Assembly: GCA_029721515.1 (NCBI GenBank)
Contig: CM056553.1
Coordinates: 10,495,849 to 10,559,848, forward strand
DNA: 64,000 nucleotides
Direction: 5' to 3'
DNA from: Synanceia verrucosa
Lineage: Eukaryota > Chordata > Actinopteri > Perciformes > Synanceiidae
Part shown: one piece after another, positions 1-11,500 of the stretch
How positions within the stretch are numbered: position 1 is the first letter of the stretch
Layout of the letters: each line of letters opens with the position of its first letter
Program-made: the position numbers and the translations under genes
Notes under the pieces: model-generated
Told to the model about the DNA's origin: nothing
The model's input: only the letters and a program-made list of their open reading frames with translations
The model's database searches: none

Positions 1-67
1 GAGTTTTCAGTTTTGATGGGGGGAAAAAGACATTCACTTTTCTTTTCAGAGTATATTCATTATGATA

Positions 68-420
68 ACCTCCACCAAGGAGGTTATGTTTTCACTAGGG
101 TTTGTTTATTTGTTTGTTTGCAAAATAACTCAAAAAGTTATGGATGGATTTTGACAGAATTTTCAGGATTGGTCAGAAGTAGCCCAACTTAAAACTGATT
201 AATTTTTGGTGGTGATCGGTTCCAATTCAAGGTCATTAAGGTCAAATGTAATGTATAGGAGATACTGCATATTTCTGAACGCTCCAGGGTGTACAATTTT
301 CAGCCAATCGTCACCTAATTTGGTAAATAAATGAATATAGGAATCCAGAAGTCACCGATTCAGTTTGGTCAAGATCAATATGGTCTCTGAGAATGCTGCC
401 TCTGAGCGCTTTTCTAGTTT
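68..420 (+). repeat. ACCTCC interspersed repeat, copy 1 (internally deleted)
   Basis: The copy begins ACCTCCACCAAGGAGGTTAT and continues through a TTTG-rich stretch, then CAAAATAACTCAAAAAGTTA and GGTCAGAAGT. It ends with CTCTGAGCGCTTTTCTAGTTT. The same start and end occur in copies at 26510 and 33522. Compared with the 33522 copy it lacks roughly 300 internal bases before the CTCTGAG terminus. No coding capacity is visible. It is a non-autonomous element of a fish family whose class I cannot assign. Confidence 0.75.
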
Positions 421-3400
421 AGAATAATTTATTGCTCACAAAATAGTCAAACCTCTCAAATGCATTAACATTCAAAGCACAGTATTGAAAAACAGTTCAA
501 ATGAATTGTTCTAGGAATGAGGTGATCAAAAACTACAAATAAACAAAACGAAACCAACCAAGCAGTCAGTGTTTTCCATAATCTTTGTTAACACAAATTG
601 ATATTAAAAAAATATAAGAATCCTGAGAACCAGTTCCCAAATACATAATACAGAAATATTTACCTGGAGAAACCAAGTGTCACAAGTGGCTTCATAATGA
701 AATAATGTCTCTTCTTTTAAAATGAAAGGTCTTTTCTATAATAAACAAAAGCCTCTTTGATAACAATTAAATGTGTATAAAGGGTTTTGATGAAAGAAGA
801 AGGACCAGAACACCCTGGGTTTGCACAATTATTTACCATAAACACAATTTCACAAAACGAAACTTAAATTCATCCTCATCACTACTGGACTCCACAGTAT
901 TAGGAGAAGGAACAGAAACTGGGGTTGAAGGCAGAAGTGAAAAGCCCTCCAACAGATGGTCTACTGGAGCATCTACTCATCCTTCTTCATCATTATCATC
1001 ATCATCACCTCCCACAGCCAGTATCCTGAAATTATGCCTTGTAACCTATGTGTGAGTTCAGTCCTCAAAGTTGATGTTAGACAAACTTGTCCATGTTGGA
1101 CTTGAACCAGCGACCCTCCAGTTCCCAGGCCAAGTCCCTATAGACTGAGTAACTGCCAGCCCCAGTTATCACAGAACTACACTTGATATATTCTGTCTGA
1201 AACATCCAAAAGCCCTTCATGTATTCAGTTTAAAGAAGACACAGAAATAAATATGGAGTTAACGTTTGCTGCACCATACTCTGAAAACCACACCCACCAG
1301 AGAGGGAAACAAGCAGCATCACCATGTGCAAACAAAGAAATGCTAACAAAATGAATTACATTTCAGCATGTCAGAGGGTTATTTTAGCTTTTTTTAAGAT
1401 CTATCTCAATTCATCAGCTTTGTTTTCTTTCCTAATTATGAAGCTCTGATGTGGGGATTGTATTATTTTAGGCGAGAGGCATCTTTACGCCTTGGCTACA
1501 ACAAAGTGGCATGTGTTGGCCTTGCATGTGAATAGAAAGCAGTAAAAAACAAATACATGAAAGACAATGGATACTGTAGTGACTCAGCCAAGCCAAGAGA
1601 TGCAAATCTGAAAGACTCGGTGCCACCAGCAACAGAAGCACAGCAAATTATCAGAGACGTCGTTCTGCACAGGAACGAGAGCAGAAAACACACAGAGTGT
1701 TTACAATATCAGCAAAGCTGTGGTTCCTCGGTGTTGATGGTACACCTGAAGACGATGGAGCGAGCATTGAGAGAGAAACTAAGAACCAGGTCAAGATTAA
1801 AGAGTTGTCGATTTTGTCAAGCAAATATTGACTTGCATCTTTTCATGGTTTCTTCCTGGAGGCAATGTAGCATGAAATATTTTTTAATATACATTAAAAC
1901 ATTTGCTTCACAACTACTTCCAGTGAATGTTGGGAGTGTTTAGCTCGCTGCATAGCTGCTCACCAACACATATAGTCAGGGCAGAAGACTGACAGATTGA
2001 CAGAGAGACAAATATATTATAAATGTCTGACATGTTACAAAACATCTAACTTCAAGCCATAACTGTGAAATTGCAAAAAGACATTCGTCAGCATGCCACT
2101 GAGAGATTTTAGTGGTGAAGGAAAATAATGTATAATTAGTGAATATTCACAACAACTGTGCATGGAGTATGGGGATGTGCTAATGACGAATATTCACAGT
2201 GGCAGGAAGCCCACATCAACAGGGAAAGAGTTTTAATGGATTCAACAATCCATCGAGGCTCATTTAAAAGCATAAATCTCATTATAACAGCAAGGAAAGG
2301 TTTTGACAGGGTGTGGTGTGACATTTGGCTTCCTGCTCAACTGTCCACACTCGCTGGCTTGTCAACCTTGTCACTTCCTATTTGCTGAGGGAGCCATAAA
2401 GTTTCCAACAGACGGGAATCTGGTTGACAGCTCGCTGTCCATTAAAAAGGTGACAATGAATTCCACAGCCTATCTGCAGCCTACAGTGTGAGCTGCAGCA
2501 TAAATCAGTTTCGCTGAGAAACAGCAGCACCGAGCAGCAGTGCCAAACAGGAGGAGGAGACGTAAAACACACAGGAGACATTCAGATTTAACAAACATTA
2601 CAGGAGAAATAGAAAATTCAACATTGATGCTTTGCTTGTGTCACAACACTCTGAGACACTAACTCCACGGCTGACGAACTATATAACTGGGACAGCCACA
2701 AATCAAGTGTCAAAGTAGCTGTTTGCATAAACAGGGTCATGTCTGTTTTGTTTTTTTTTTGTCTTGTTTTTCCTCATTGAGCATAAATAAATTCATTAAA
2801 AAAACATGTTTCAAGAATTATTTACATGCAGCAGAACAGGAAACAGACTAAATGGAAAACTCTGAGATGAAATTGGGACAGAGAATGATCACCAGAGGAA
2901 GAGCTTCACTTCAAATTAGGAAATGAACGTTATAATTCTTCAAAACCTCAGCCCAGTGCAAGGTCAGACGAAAGCAGAATCAATTCCTGCGCCTTGTATG
3001 GTGCTGATTGGTTGCTGAAGTAGACTGCAGGTAGAAAAGGAGATAATAATTTGTTTCTATTGGAAGAATCTAGGGTGGATTTCAATACACTAATTAAGCG
3101 CTAATGATAGAGGAGAGTTTAAAATATTCAGGTAGCACTCATCCGCTATGAAACTCTGAGACTTGCATTAACATACGCTCACTTTCTTCTTGTTACCCTT
3201 CTTTATGCCCTCAATTCAAAGTCTATTCATATTTGATTAGTTCAGAGATTCAACACAAAGGAGAGTAATCTCAGTTTAGATGCTCACAACACTTGCAGTA
3301 TATCATTACACGTGGGAAAAGGATTGCAAAGCTGGTTGGAAGAGAAAAAGCTGAGTAGGCCTTGCGAACGCATTCCCAAACAAACTGTCCTTTCAGTGAA

Positions 3401-3953
3401 GGACAGTAGGCAGAGAGCTGGCTGGAAAGAACTGACCTGACATTTAAGGCTACTGAATATACCGTCGCATAACACTCTGAATGAATCATTTCTCCTGAGT
3501 CTGGAACCAGACGCTATAGCCTCGTGATAATGGCAAAGGATGATAAAGCAGTGAAGACTGTTAAATGATAAACAACAGTCGACGCTAACGATTTCAGCGG
3601 TGGCCTGGAGAGAATACATTTTCAAACAGGTGTCGGGTGTCAGGCCGGCAGAGGCTAAAAAATATTCTGCAGTGGAACATTTCCAAATGGGATTTGAGAG
3701 CAGCATGTCATTAAACTGTAGTAAATTGAGTTGTTGTTTTTTTCCACACACTGATGGATGTTCGATCTCACTAATGGAGGAAATAGATTATATCTCGATC
3801 CTTTCTGTCCAATTATTACGACTGAATAATGTTCAGTTGATGCTGCTGAGCCAAAGTAATATGTTGAGCAACATGATAATAATGTGGAAGAAGTATTCAA
3901 ATCATTTAAACAAAATAAAACTAGCAATGTGACAATAAGGACTCATAGTAAGT
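421..3953. other. gene-free stretch apart from the SINE head
   Basis: No convincing exon is present. The longest frames (1557-1943 plus, 128 codons; 3284-3751 minus, 155 codons) have no domain I recognise, overlap frames on the other strand, and look like chance. There is a short CAT-rich simple tract near 1000-1013. The DNA is AT-rich and intron-like. Confidence 0.5.
1088..1160 (-). repeat. tRNA-derived SINE head (A and B boxes)
   Basis: On the minus strand the segment reads CAGTTACTCAGTCTATAGGG, an A-box-like stretch, followed about 40 bases later by GGTCGCTGGTTCAAGTCC, a good RNA polymerase III B box. The linking bases (ACTTGGCCTGGGAACTGGAG) match the head of a tRNA-related SINE family that I recognise from percomorph fish. 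The SINE body and tail are not clear, so this is a truncated or decayed copy rather than a working tRNA gene. Confidence 0.7.
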
Positions 3954-3981
3954 TTAGCATGGTAAGTAAGTTACCATGCTA

Positions 3982-4206
3982 ATATTGTTCACAAACCAGT
4001 CTAAATCTGTGATAGTGAGCACTTCTCCTTTGTTGAGATAATCCATCCCACCTCACAGGTGTGCCATATCAAGATGCTGATTAGACACCATGATTAGTGC
4101 ACAGATGTGCCTTAGACTGCCCACAATAAAAGGCCACTCTGAAAGGTGCAGTTTTGTTTTATTGGGAGCAAAAACAAAAGTGTTGCGTTTCTATTTTTGT
4201 TGAGTG
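3982..4206. mobile_element. Tc1-like transposon remnant (terminal and subterminal parts)
   Basis: The segment AATATTGTTCACAAACC, then GAGATAATCCATCCCACCTC, then ACAATAAAAGGCCACTCT is the long subterminal repeat of a Tc1/mariner family common in fish. It then jumps to AACAAAAGTGTTGCGTTTCT and the terminal TTTTTGTTGAGTG, followed by TA at 4207-4208, the target dinucleotide of this superfamily. No transposase frame remains, so this is an internal-deletion remnant made essentially of terminal-repeat sequence. Confidence 0.8.
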
Positions 4207-4468
4207 TAAGTAGCATTTTAATAAGGTAACCGAGAAGGAGTTGGATGGTTAAATATTTAACCATTTTAATACGCAGTCACAATCTGCCTACTACTAAGTG
4301 ATTTTAGTTGCCAAACAAACAATTGCTTTCAAGGGGTGTGGACATGTACAGTTATGCTAGTAGCTACTTGTACTTAGTAATAGTGTTTTAAACACTAACA
4401 TGTTGTATCAGGTATGTTTACCCAGTTTAAGATCTGAAGGCATATGTACTGTATTCCCTGTCCTTGGT

Positions 4469-4491
4469 CACACATACACACACACACACAT
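4469..4491. repeat. short (CA)n microsatellite
   Basis: An interrupted run of CA dinucleotides, running into TATATA. Smaller CA/TG runs occur at about 5383, 29690 and 40731. Confidence 0.85.
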
Positions 4492-4879
4492 ATATTTTCA
4501 TATTTATATTTTGGGGTTCTTCTTGTTGTTCAACCAAAAACACTAAACACAGGAGCACCTCTTGCTGTACTATTGATTTTTGTGGTGCTCGGCTGGCAGA
4601 CAACATTATGGTGCATTGCTGCTATCAACTGGAATGAAGTACGGATCTGAAAATGGTCATACATGGAGCGCTAAACCATCATGGACCCTCACTTGTAGCA
4701 TGAATGGTCGCGTCAACGCCACCGCTCCAAGTATGCTTCTATCCACGGAGAGCATGTTTGAGCCTTTAGTGTGGTAGCAGCATTTTCTAATTAGCATTAA
4801 ACATCAATCACAGCTGAGGCTGATGTGAATGTCATGCATTTGCAGGTATTTGGTCATTATGGAGTAAGAATGGTGTAAT

Positions 4880-5115
4880 GAGAAGGCAGGTTACAATTCA
4901 TCCTGATGGAGACATGAATGTCTGCTCCAAATAGCACACCAGTCAATAGTTGGTAAGACATTTCACTCTAAAAACCTGCTGGTGGACCTTCAGCAAAAGT
5001 CAGGGGATCAAAAAAGTCTGTAGGATTCATCCTCTGGGACCATGCATGCTGTGCTAATCCCTCCAATAGTTGTTCAAATTCACTTTTCACATGCAGCAAA
5101 TTGTTCTTAATATCT
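4880..5115 (-). repeat. teleost interspersed repeat with GGATGAAT blocks
   Basis: Read on the minus strand there is GAGGATGAATCCTACAGACT, then TTTTTTGATCCCCTGACTTT, then a GGTCCACCAGCAGGTTTT stretch, and further on ACATTCATGTCTCCATCAGG and ATGAATTGTAAC. These phrases in this order belong to a very common fish repeat with two internal repeats of about 100 bp. The open frame across it (4968-5177) is part of the repeat and not a gene. I do not know the class of the family. Confidence 0.6.
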
Positions 5116-8100
5116 GATAATATTTGATGTGATGATGATTTGAAACAAGAGTCAATGGTGCTGATAAATAGAGTCACTATTTATATATTTGCCTGGGTGG
5201 CACGAGCAGCTCCAGGAGCCAGCTTTCATAGACACCTCCATCCAGGTGACAGGGACACATTCGATCTGCAGGCTCACAGTGAAGAGCCATTCACTTCTCA
5301 AAATGTCTGTATACATTTACTGCTCCTCTCTGAGCAGCACACTTTGCCCTCTTAGTGCCAACTCATCGTGAAGTTGGAACACACACACACAGAGCATCGG
5401 GGTTGACACTGACAAGATCTCATGAAATAATTATGGTCCGATTCCCAGCCAAACCAAGACAGAGAACTCACACGGGACATGGCATCCATCCAGGTAGTTT
5501 CTTATTCATCCGCTCCAGCTTATTATGTAATATTCAACACAGCAAACAGATTCAATCGGGGGGACTTACCTGGAGTTTAATCAAGGTTTCCCCTTGTGAA
5601 CACGCAACGTTCTGTTTGATTTCTGATGTCAAAGTTTGCAGCCACTAATTCTTGCTGTGGTTCCTGGTGTCGCTAACAGATTGAAGACGTTGCTGAGGAA
5701 CGACAAATGAAAGGTTCATGACTTTGATTAGTGGCTCTTTGAGGCTCTCTGTAAAGATCTTTCATTTGAAACACTAATCTGACTACATCATTGTTTTCCT
5801 GCCAGATTTTCCCTATTAACACCCAAAGGCAATGTCCTGTAATCAATGGACAAATACATGCTTCTCACTTGTCAGATTACGTCGTTAGAACCTGCATTTT
5901 TCATGCTTTTTCAGTCTAATTTGAGTCATATAAATATTTGAATTGCCACACATGCGGCCCCCACAATGATGGAAAAACGGCTTAAAGCTCACTGTGTCTT
6001 TTTTGTGCTCCAGTGAGGATATAGCCCCGGTGGAAAGCAAGTCCTTAATCAAAGTCTAACAAGACTCATAAACCATCCTGAAAGGCCTCCCTTAGGCACC
6101 CTTGTTCAGTAAACAATACCATCACTCTGTCATGATGCTGAATTAAGATATTACCACATGCATGCAATTAACATTTGTATTCAGTCCCAGAACAATATTT
6201 CATCTTGATTAAATAAATAGTTAGAGACACCTCCATGAGAAATGCATCTTTTTTCATCTGAGAGCAGGGACTGGATTAAATAGAGGGGATTTTCAAAAGC
6301 AGAAAACAGGACAGAGAAGGTATTTGTGGAGCACAAAAATAGCAAACCCCTATCAAAGCAAGTCTACTTTTCTCTCTCTCACTCCCAGAAAAATCGAGGC
6401 AGCGGCCATGCTTCAGATGTGAGCATTACCCACAGTGGCACATCCAGCTTTTATGGGCCGGCTATCAGCGAGCAGGAAGTGGAGGGAGAGCCGGTACATG
6501 GTGACATTTTTTCTTTAGGACTGGCCTGCGGGAAGCAGGTGAAACAGTGACAGAGTGATGTATTGTATTGGCTTGGAAAGTTTAATGAGTCAAGCTTAAC
6601 CATACGAGGCATTGTCTCTATCATGCCTTTTAAACAGGAAACAAATGACCTTAATGTTCTTTTTCCTTAAATCAATTATGGAGGAAAAAGTCATTTAAAT
6701 CCGAGGACAGGAGATGATGTACGCAGAAGGAGACAGTGAAGGATATGTGAGTTTGTCAGCATAAGATGATGGGATCAAAACTTTGGAGCTGCTACAGCTT
6801 TGTGTCTGAAGCCAGGCAATGAATAGCCTCTCTCTAGAAAACATGGGCGCAAGGGAGTGAGAAGGGAAAGCCTTTGAATCTCACAGTGCTGCCATGCAAG
6901 CATGGTGTTTGGTAACCCATCAAAGAGCCCAGAAAAACACGCTCTGTTTTCCCTTTAATCTGCGCCACTTCCTTTTTTCTTTTCCCTCGTTACCCCTCGT
7001 TTTTTTGCTCTATCTTTTTTTTCTATCTGGTTGTTAAGGGGCTAACGGTGGTGTTTCCTCGTCTCTCATATTCTTTTTATTCCCATTAGCCTCGAGTTGT
7101 CGCAAGACTACCTGATACCAACACAAGACAGAATAGCAGAGAGACAAAGAGTGGCAGAGAAAAGTGGGGTGATGAGGGACGCAGGGAGAGTCGATGAGAC
7201 CGGGGAGGGGGGGAAAAAAAAGGAAATAGTTGATGGGAGACAGGGATATGAGCGAGGAAGAGCTTAGCTGTAATCAATGAGGGCGAGCCCCACCGGAGGA
7301 GGCACAGTCTCTGAAGAAGCAAGTCAACATTTCCAGGAAAACACTTAGACAAAGGCTCTTTCTTTTGAGGGTGATGGAGTACAGGAGGAGGGGGCAGTGA
7401 AATAACGCTGTGTGAGAGATGTTAAGCCAGGAGAGATAAGGTTTTATTGGAGGAATCACTAAGAAATATTTCTGAACTCACCACAAACTGGTGCTCAGAA
7501 GACTGTCAGTGTCTGTATGTCACAGCCACCTCCACCCTGAGACACCAAGACTTGTTTCAAAGTCAGTGGAAGAGCTATCACTCGCATTAATGAAACATCG
7601 TTGTCATAGCGACGCCAATACCATCTCTCTCCTCGGCCTCAGATTTTCACATGGCCTTATTTTCTGTGCATGCAGTTTCATTTCTTACACCCAGCAGTCA
7701 TGCTCTAACCGTTACCACTGGTAACTTGTCCATGTCTGTGGATCACCTGATGGCTTTGTGACTATCTACCTGCCTCTGTAGCTGCTGTACTGAACTTTCT
7801 CATTGAGACAGCATGCACACAACTGTGCTTCTGCTGTTGTGTGGAAAAAGGTCTGTGGTCCTGTTTTCTTCACTAGCAATAACAGCAATTAGAGATATTT
7901 AACCAGGCCATTTAACATGTTATCGTAGGAAAAGCATAGGAGTATATTATGTAATGAAAGGATGGTTGAATGAATTTTCGTTGCTTCCGGTTCAGAGTAC
8001 TGATATTGTCCTGGGACACTACAACAGAGCCATCACTGCTGTTACTATTGATGCCAATTTGACAAGTCAAACTGCTGCTGCGATGTGCTGCTGTGAAGAA

Positions 8101-8240
8101 GGACATGGCACAATGCTAGAATAAAGCTGATTTTTTTTTACTTTCAGAGACAAGCTGAATAAGATATAATTCTTTCTACTGGCTGAACAAAAGTGAACTC
8201 GGATGTCGGGGCTTGCAAATAAACACTTCATTGATCACAA
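5116..8240. other. gene-free stretch
   Basis: No exon, RNA gene or clear repeat is recognised. There are purine-rich and pyrimidine-rich patches near 6980-7260. Short open frames on both strands lack recognisable domains. Confidence 0.5.
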
Positions 8241-8545
8241 GGGCTCCAACCAGAGATGCAATGATTAGTCGATCAACAGAAAAATAGTCACAGAATATTT
8301 TATAATCTATTAATCACTATAGTTTTTTCATGCAATGTGATAAAATGTTGTCTTCAGCCTCAAAAATGGAGATTTCCTGTTTTTCACTGTTTTATATCAT
8401 ATTAAAGTGAATATATTTTTGGCCCAGGCAAGACATTGAAAGATTGCACATCAAGAAGGACGGACAGTTTTCACTATTTCTGACATTTCACAGAGCAAAC
8501 AACTAATCGAGATTAATCAATAATGAAAATCTTTAGCTGGCAACT
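8241..8545. mobile_element. hAT-like non-autonomous element, ATTAGTCGA family, copy 1
   Basis: The left end carries GCAATGATTAGTCGATCAAC. The right end carries AACTAATCGAGATTAATCAA then TAATGAAAATC. The ends are approximate inverted repeats around ATTAGTCGA / TCGATTAAT. The interior has the fish-typical phrases TTTTCACTATTTCTGACATT and GTGAATATATTTT. No transposase is present. I recognise this as an abundant fish MITE-like family; assignment to hAT is from memory. Confidence 0.7.
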
Positions 8546-11500
8546 GAAGTAAACACCAACCAAAAATGCATGTTTTGCTCTGAGTCTACTGTAAAATGAC
8601 CTTTAGTCTCTGAGGTTCCTGCTGTCTTTGTGCCACGTTGCCTCGCAGTCCACCCTGAATGCCTGTACTCTCCCTCTCTGATGTTGTGGTTTTTCAGCCT
8701 TCACCCTCAAGATTTGTTTACCTGTACAGACCAATGTTGCGTTAAGTCTGCTTTCACTAAATCCGCCTTGTCCCTGGAGTCTGCATCTGAGTCCCACTTC
8801 ATTAAATGCAACAACTGTGCAATCCAATGCGCCTGAGCAGAGAGGTTATGTATTTAAACCAGGGCTACATTAAAATTTCAGATGCTAAAGGAAAGCAAAA
8901 CAGTTTCACTCACTCACTCACAGCAGCGTTTGAGAGACCATCCGGTAGCAGACTGCAAGCTAAATACATCTCTCTCCCCTGGTAGCTTTGTGTGTTGGCT
9001 GGCAGGCTGGTTAAGACATTGGCCGTCACTGGGATTTCTGGTCACGCTATTCTGCCTCGCATTATTACACCACCGATCACTCAGGCCCACTGCGTACATT
9101 ATTCATGCCCCCAGAGGAGTTCATCAGAGGCTGTGACCGCAGGTGCTGTGACAGCGCTCTCAATCACAGGCGCCCACGCCGTCTGCTCATCCGACCCCAG
9201 CGTGACATGGCAACCCGTGGTCCCATTCAGTTCAGCTGTGGAATCCAGCCCAGAGCCAGGAGTAATTGACCAGCATCCATTAACAAGTTAATCCAAACAT
9301 AACATAAACTGGAGAGTACCTCCTATGAGTTGGGGGTCTTGATGAAAGCCTGCGGGTCTGAGGCGTCCGCCACACAAATAACGACCTGTGGCTCACGCCT
9401 GTCAACTTCAGCACACTCCGGGATAACCCATAGCCGGGGGATTTTATTAACTTGTTTGTTCAATTTCACAGAGCCACATAACTCCTGCTGCCATCACACA
9501 TGCGAACACAGAACTTCCCAAAAGCAGCGTAGCCTATAAGCCAGGATGTGATTTCCACTCCGCCGCTCAGATGTGTCCTGTCATCCTTCACTGCGACAAG
9601 TAAATTCTAGTGGGCACATATTTCCGCTGTCAAAGTGAAGAGTGGCCTGCAAGGCTAGTTACCTAATATCACTGCAATTGATGGATACATTTACATGTGA
9701 CGTCTCACCGCTGTCCTGCTACACTGAATGAATAGTTCGGTCAAACATTAGAGGGAGTCAAGGTTGGCTGACATTCACTAAATGCAGTGTTATTTATGAC
9801 TTTGTACCACCTCTCTGATAATATGAGTAAAATCTGCGCCACACTCTGAGATATTTCTCCACATGTAGGACTCTATGTCCTCTGTAATTATTCTTTTATA
9901 TCACTCACACCTGCATTGAAAGTACAAAGTGTAAAAAGGGTACGTTATTATAGGCTTCAGACCTTGTGGAAATAAATAAATGGATGAGGAAAATGAGGAA
10001 AATATATACACAGGAATCCTTCAGGGAATGCAAATATTACAAACACTATTAGACTTGCTGGTAAACTCCAGCTAAAAGCAACAGACATCACCTCACACAG
10101 ATGCCCTTCTCCAGCTGAGGCTACAGAGTAATGAATGTGCTGACTTCTGCAGAGAGTGCTTCATGTCTGCTGGCAACACTATAAGCAGGGATTAACTTGT
10201 CCCTAATGAAGGGCAACTCAGTGCTGTTATTGGGACCAATGGATACCAATGAAAAGACCCTCACAATTACCGCGCTCCAACGTTAGCACAAGGTGTAGAA
10301 ATGCCTACAGAATGCTAAACACAAGCTCATACTGTATACAGCACATCCACATACCAACACCTGGAGCCCAACATATACAGTAAGTGCCTTTCACAGTGCA
10401 CACACATACACAAAAGATCAATCACTTCTTCCTCTGAGCCTCCTGTTTCATAGCGCCACTAATGGCTCATAAAACACCAGAGTGGCAGCATCTCCTACAC
10501 ACTACACTTCTCAGTCACCTCCAGTCTATTTCACGCACAACACATGAAAATGATCTCGTCTGTATGGAAGGCTGTGCTCAATGTGTGATTTGTCCCCTAC
10601 TTGAGTAAATGATCAGACAGTGTCATTCATTCTCGTCCTTGTGGATATCTGTGACTTTGTCACATCGGCTAACCTGAACAAGTAGTACAATCTGTCTTTT
10701 AAGTATACAAGTACCAATATAACTATTTTATCAAATTGGGATTAATCACGTTTTCATTGTATGATTAAAATTTTATTGTTTTGTATTTCACAACAGTCTT
10801 TAAGATCACATTAACAATTATTGTATGAACAATGGTTGCAAGCCAACCAGAGTTTATCTCTCAGACCAGTCTTCCATGATTTTGATTGACCTGCAGTCAG
10901 CTGACACCCATTTAACAAGCACTGTAGTTAACTTCTTCTATTTAGTTTCAGCCTCAGCTGTGTGTAAACTTGCTCACTCCTAAATAGCATTTTGCCTATT
11001 AGCATCCATCTGATTAGCTGCACTAGCATGCTTAGCTGGTAGATTAAAGTACTTCTATGATATTTTAATTGTGTTTTACTCAGGTGCATATTGGGAGTCT
11101 GGGAGGTTTTTAAAGTAAAACAAACTGATTCAGAAGCATATTGCTCTCGGTCTTCTAGCATGAAGCAGAAAACTGCTGCACGTACGGGTGCATCAAATCA
11201 CTTGACTTTAACTATTTACTACCAAATTAAAAGTCACCTAATCCACACAAATCCAAAGATGTGATTTGGCTTCACAGCCAGAAGCGAATGTTTTTTTCAC
11301 TCATTGGTTGTTCAGAATGGAAGTGAACAGGAGGCAAATGTTAATTTTGCTCATGTGTGACCATGCCCTTAAACTTCGGGGACCTCTATCGTCATGGTTT
11401 TAATAATAACCTTGTGGTGAAAAGAATAGTTGATTAAAAGGAATCAACACTGTCAGACAGTTAGAAACAGGAACAGAACAGCAGCCGCCTGAGTTAAAAT

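Noticed and set aside
1088..1160. A functional tRNA gene on the minus strand
   Set aside because: A and B boxes are present, but I see no proper cloverleaf or acceptor stem; the text matches a tRNA-derived SINE head.
1557..1943. 128-codon plus frame
   Set aside because: No domain, no splice context, and an overlapping minus frame; consistent with chance.
4968..5177. 69-codon minus frame with a coiled-coil look (LHVKSEFEQLLEGLAQHAW)
   Set aside because: It lies inside a widespread fish repeat with GGATGAAT blocks; the frame is a by-product of the repeat.
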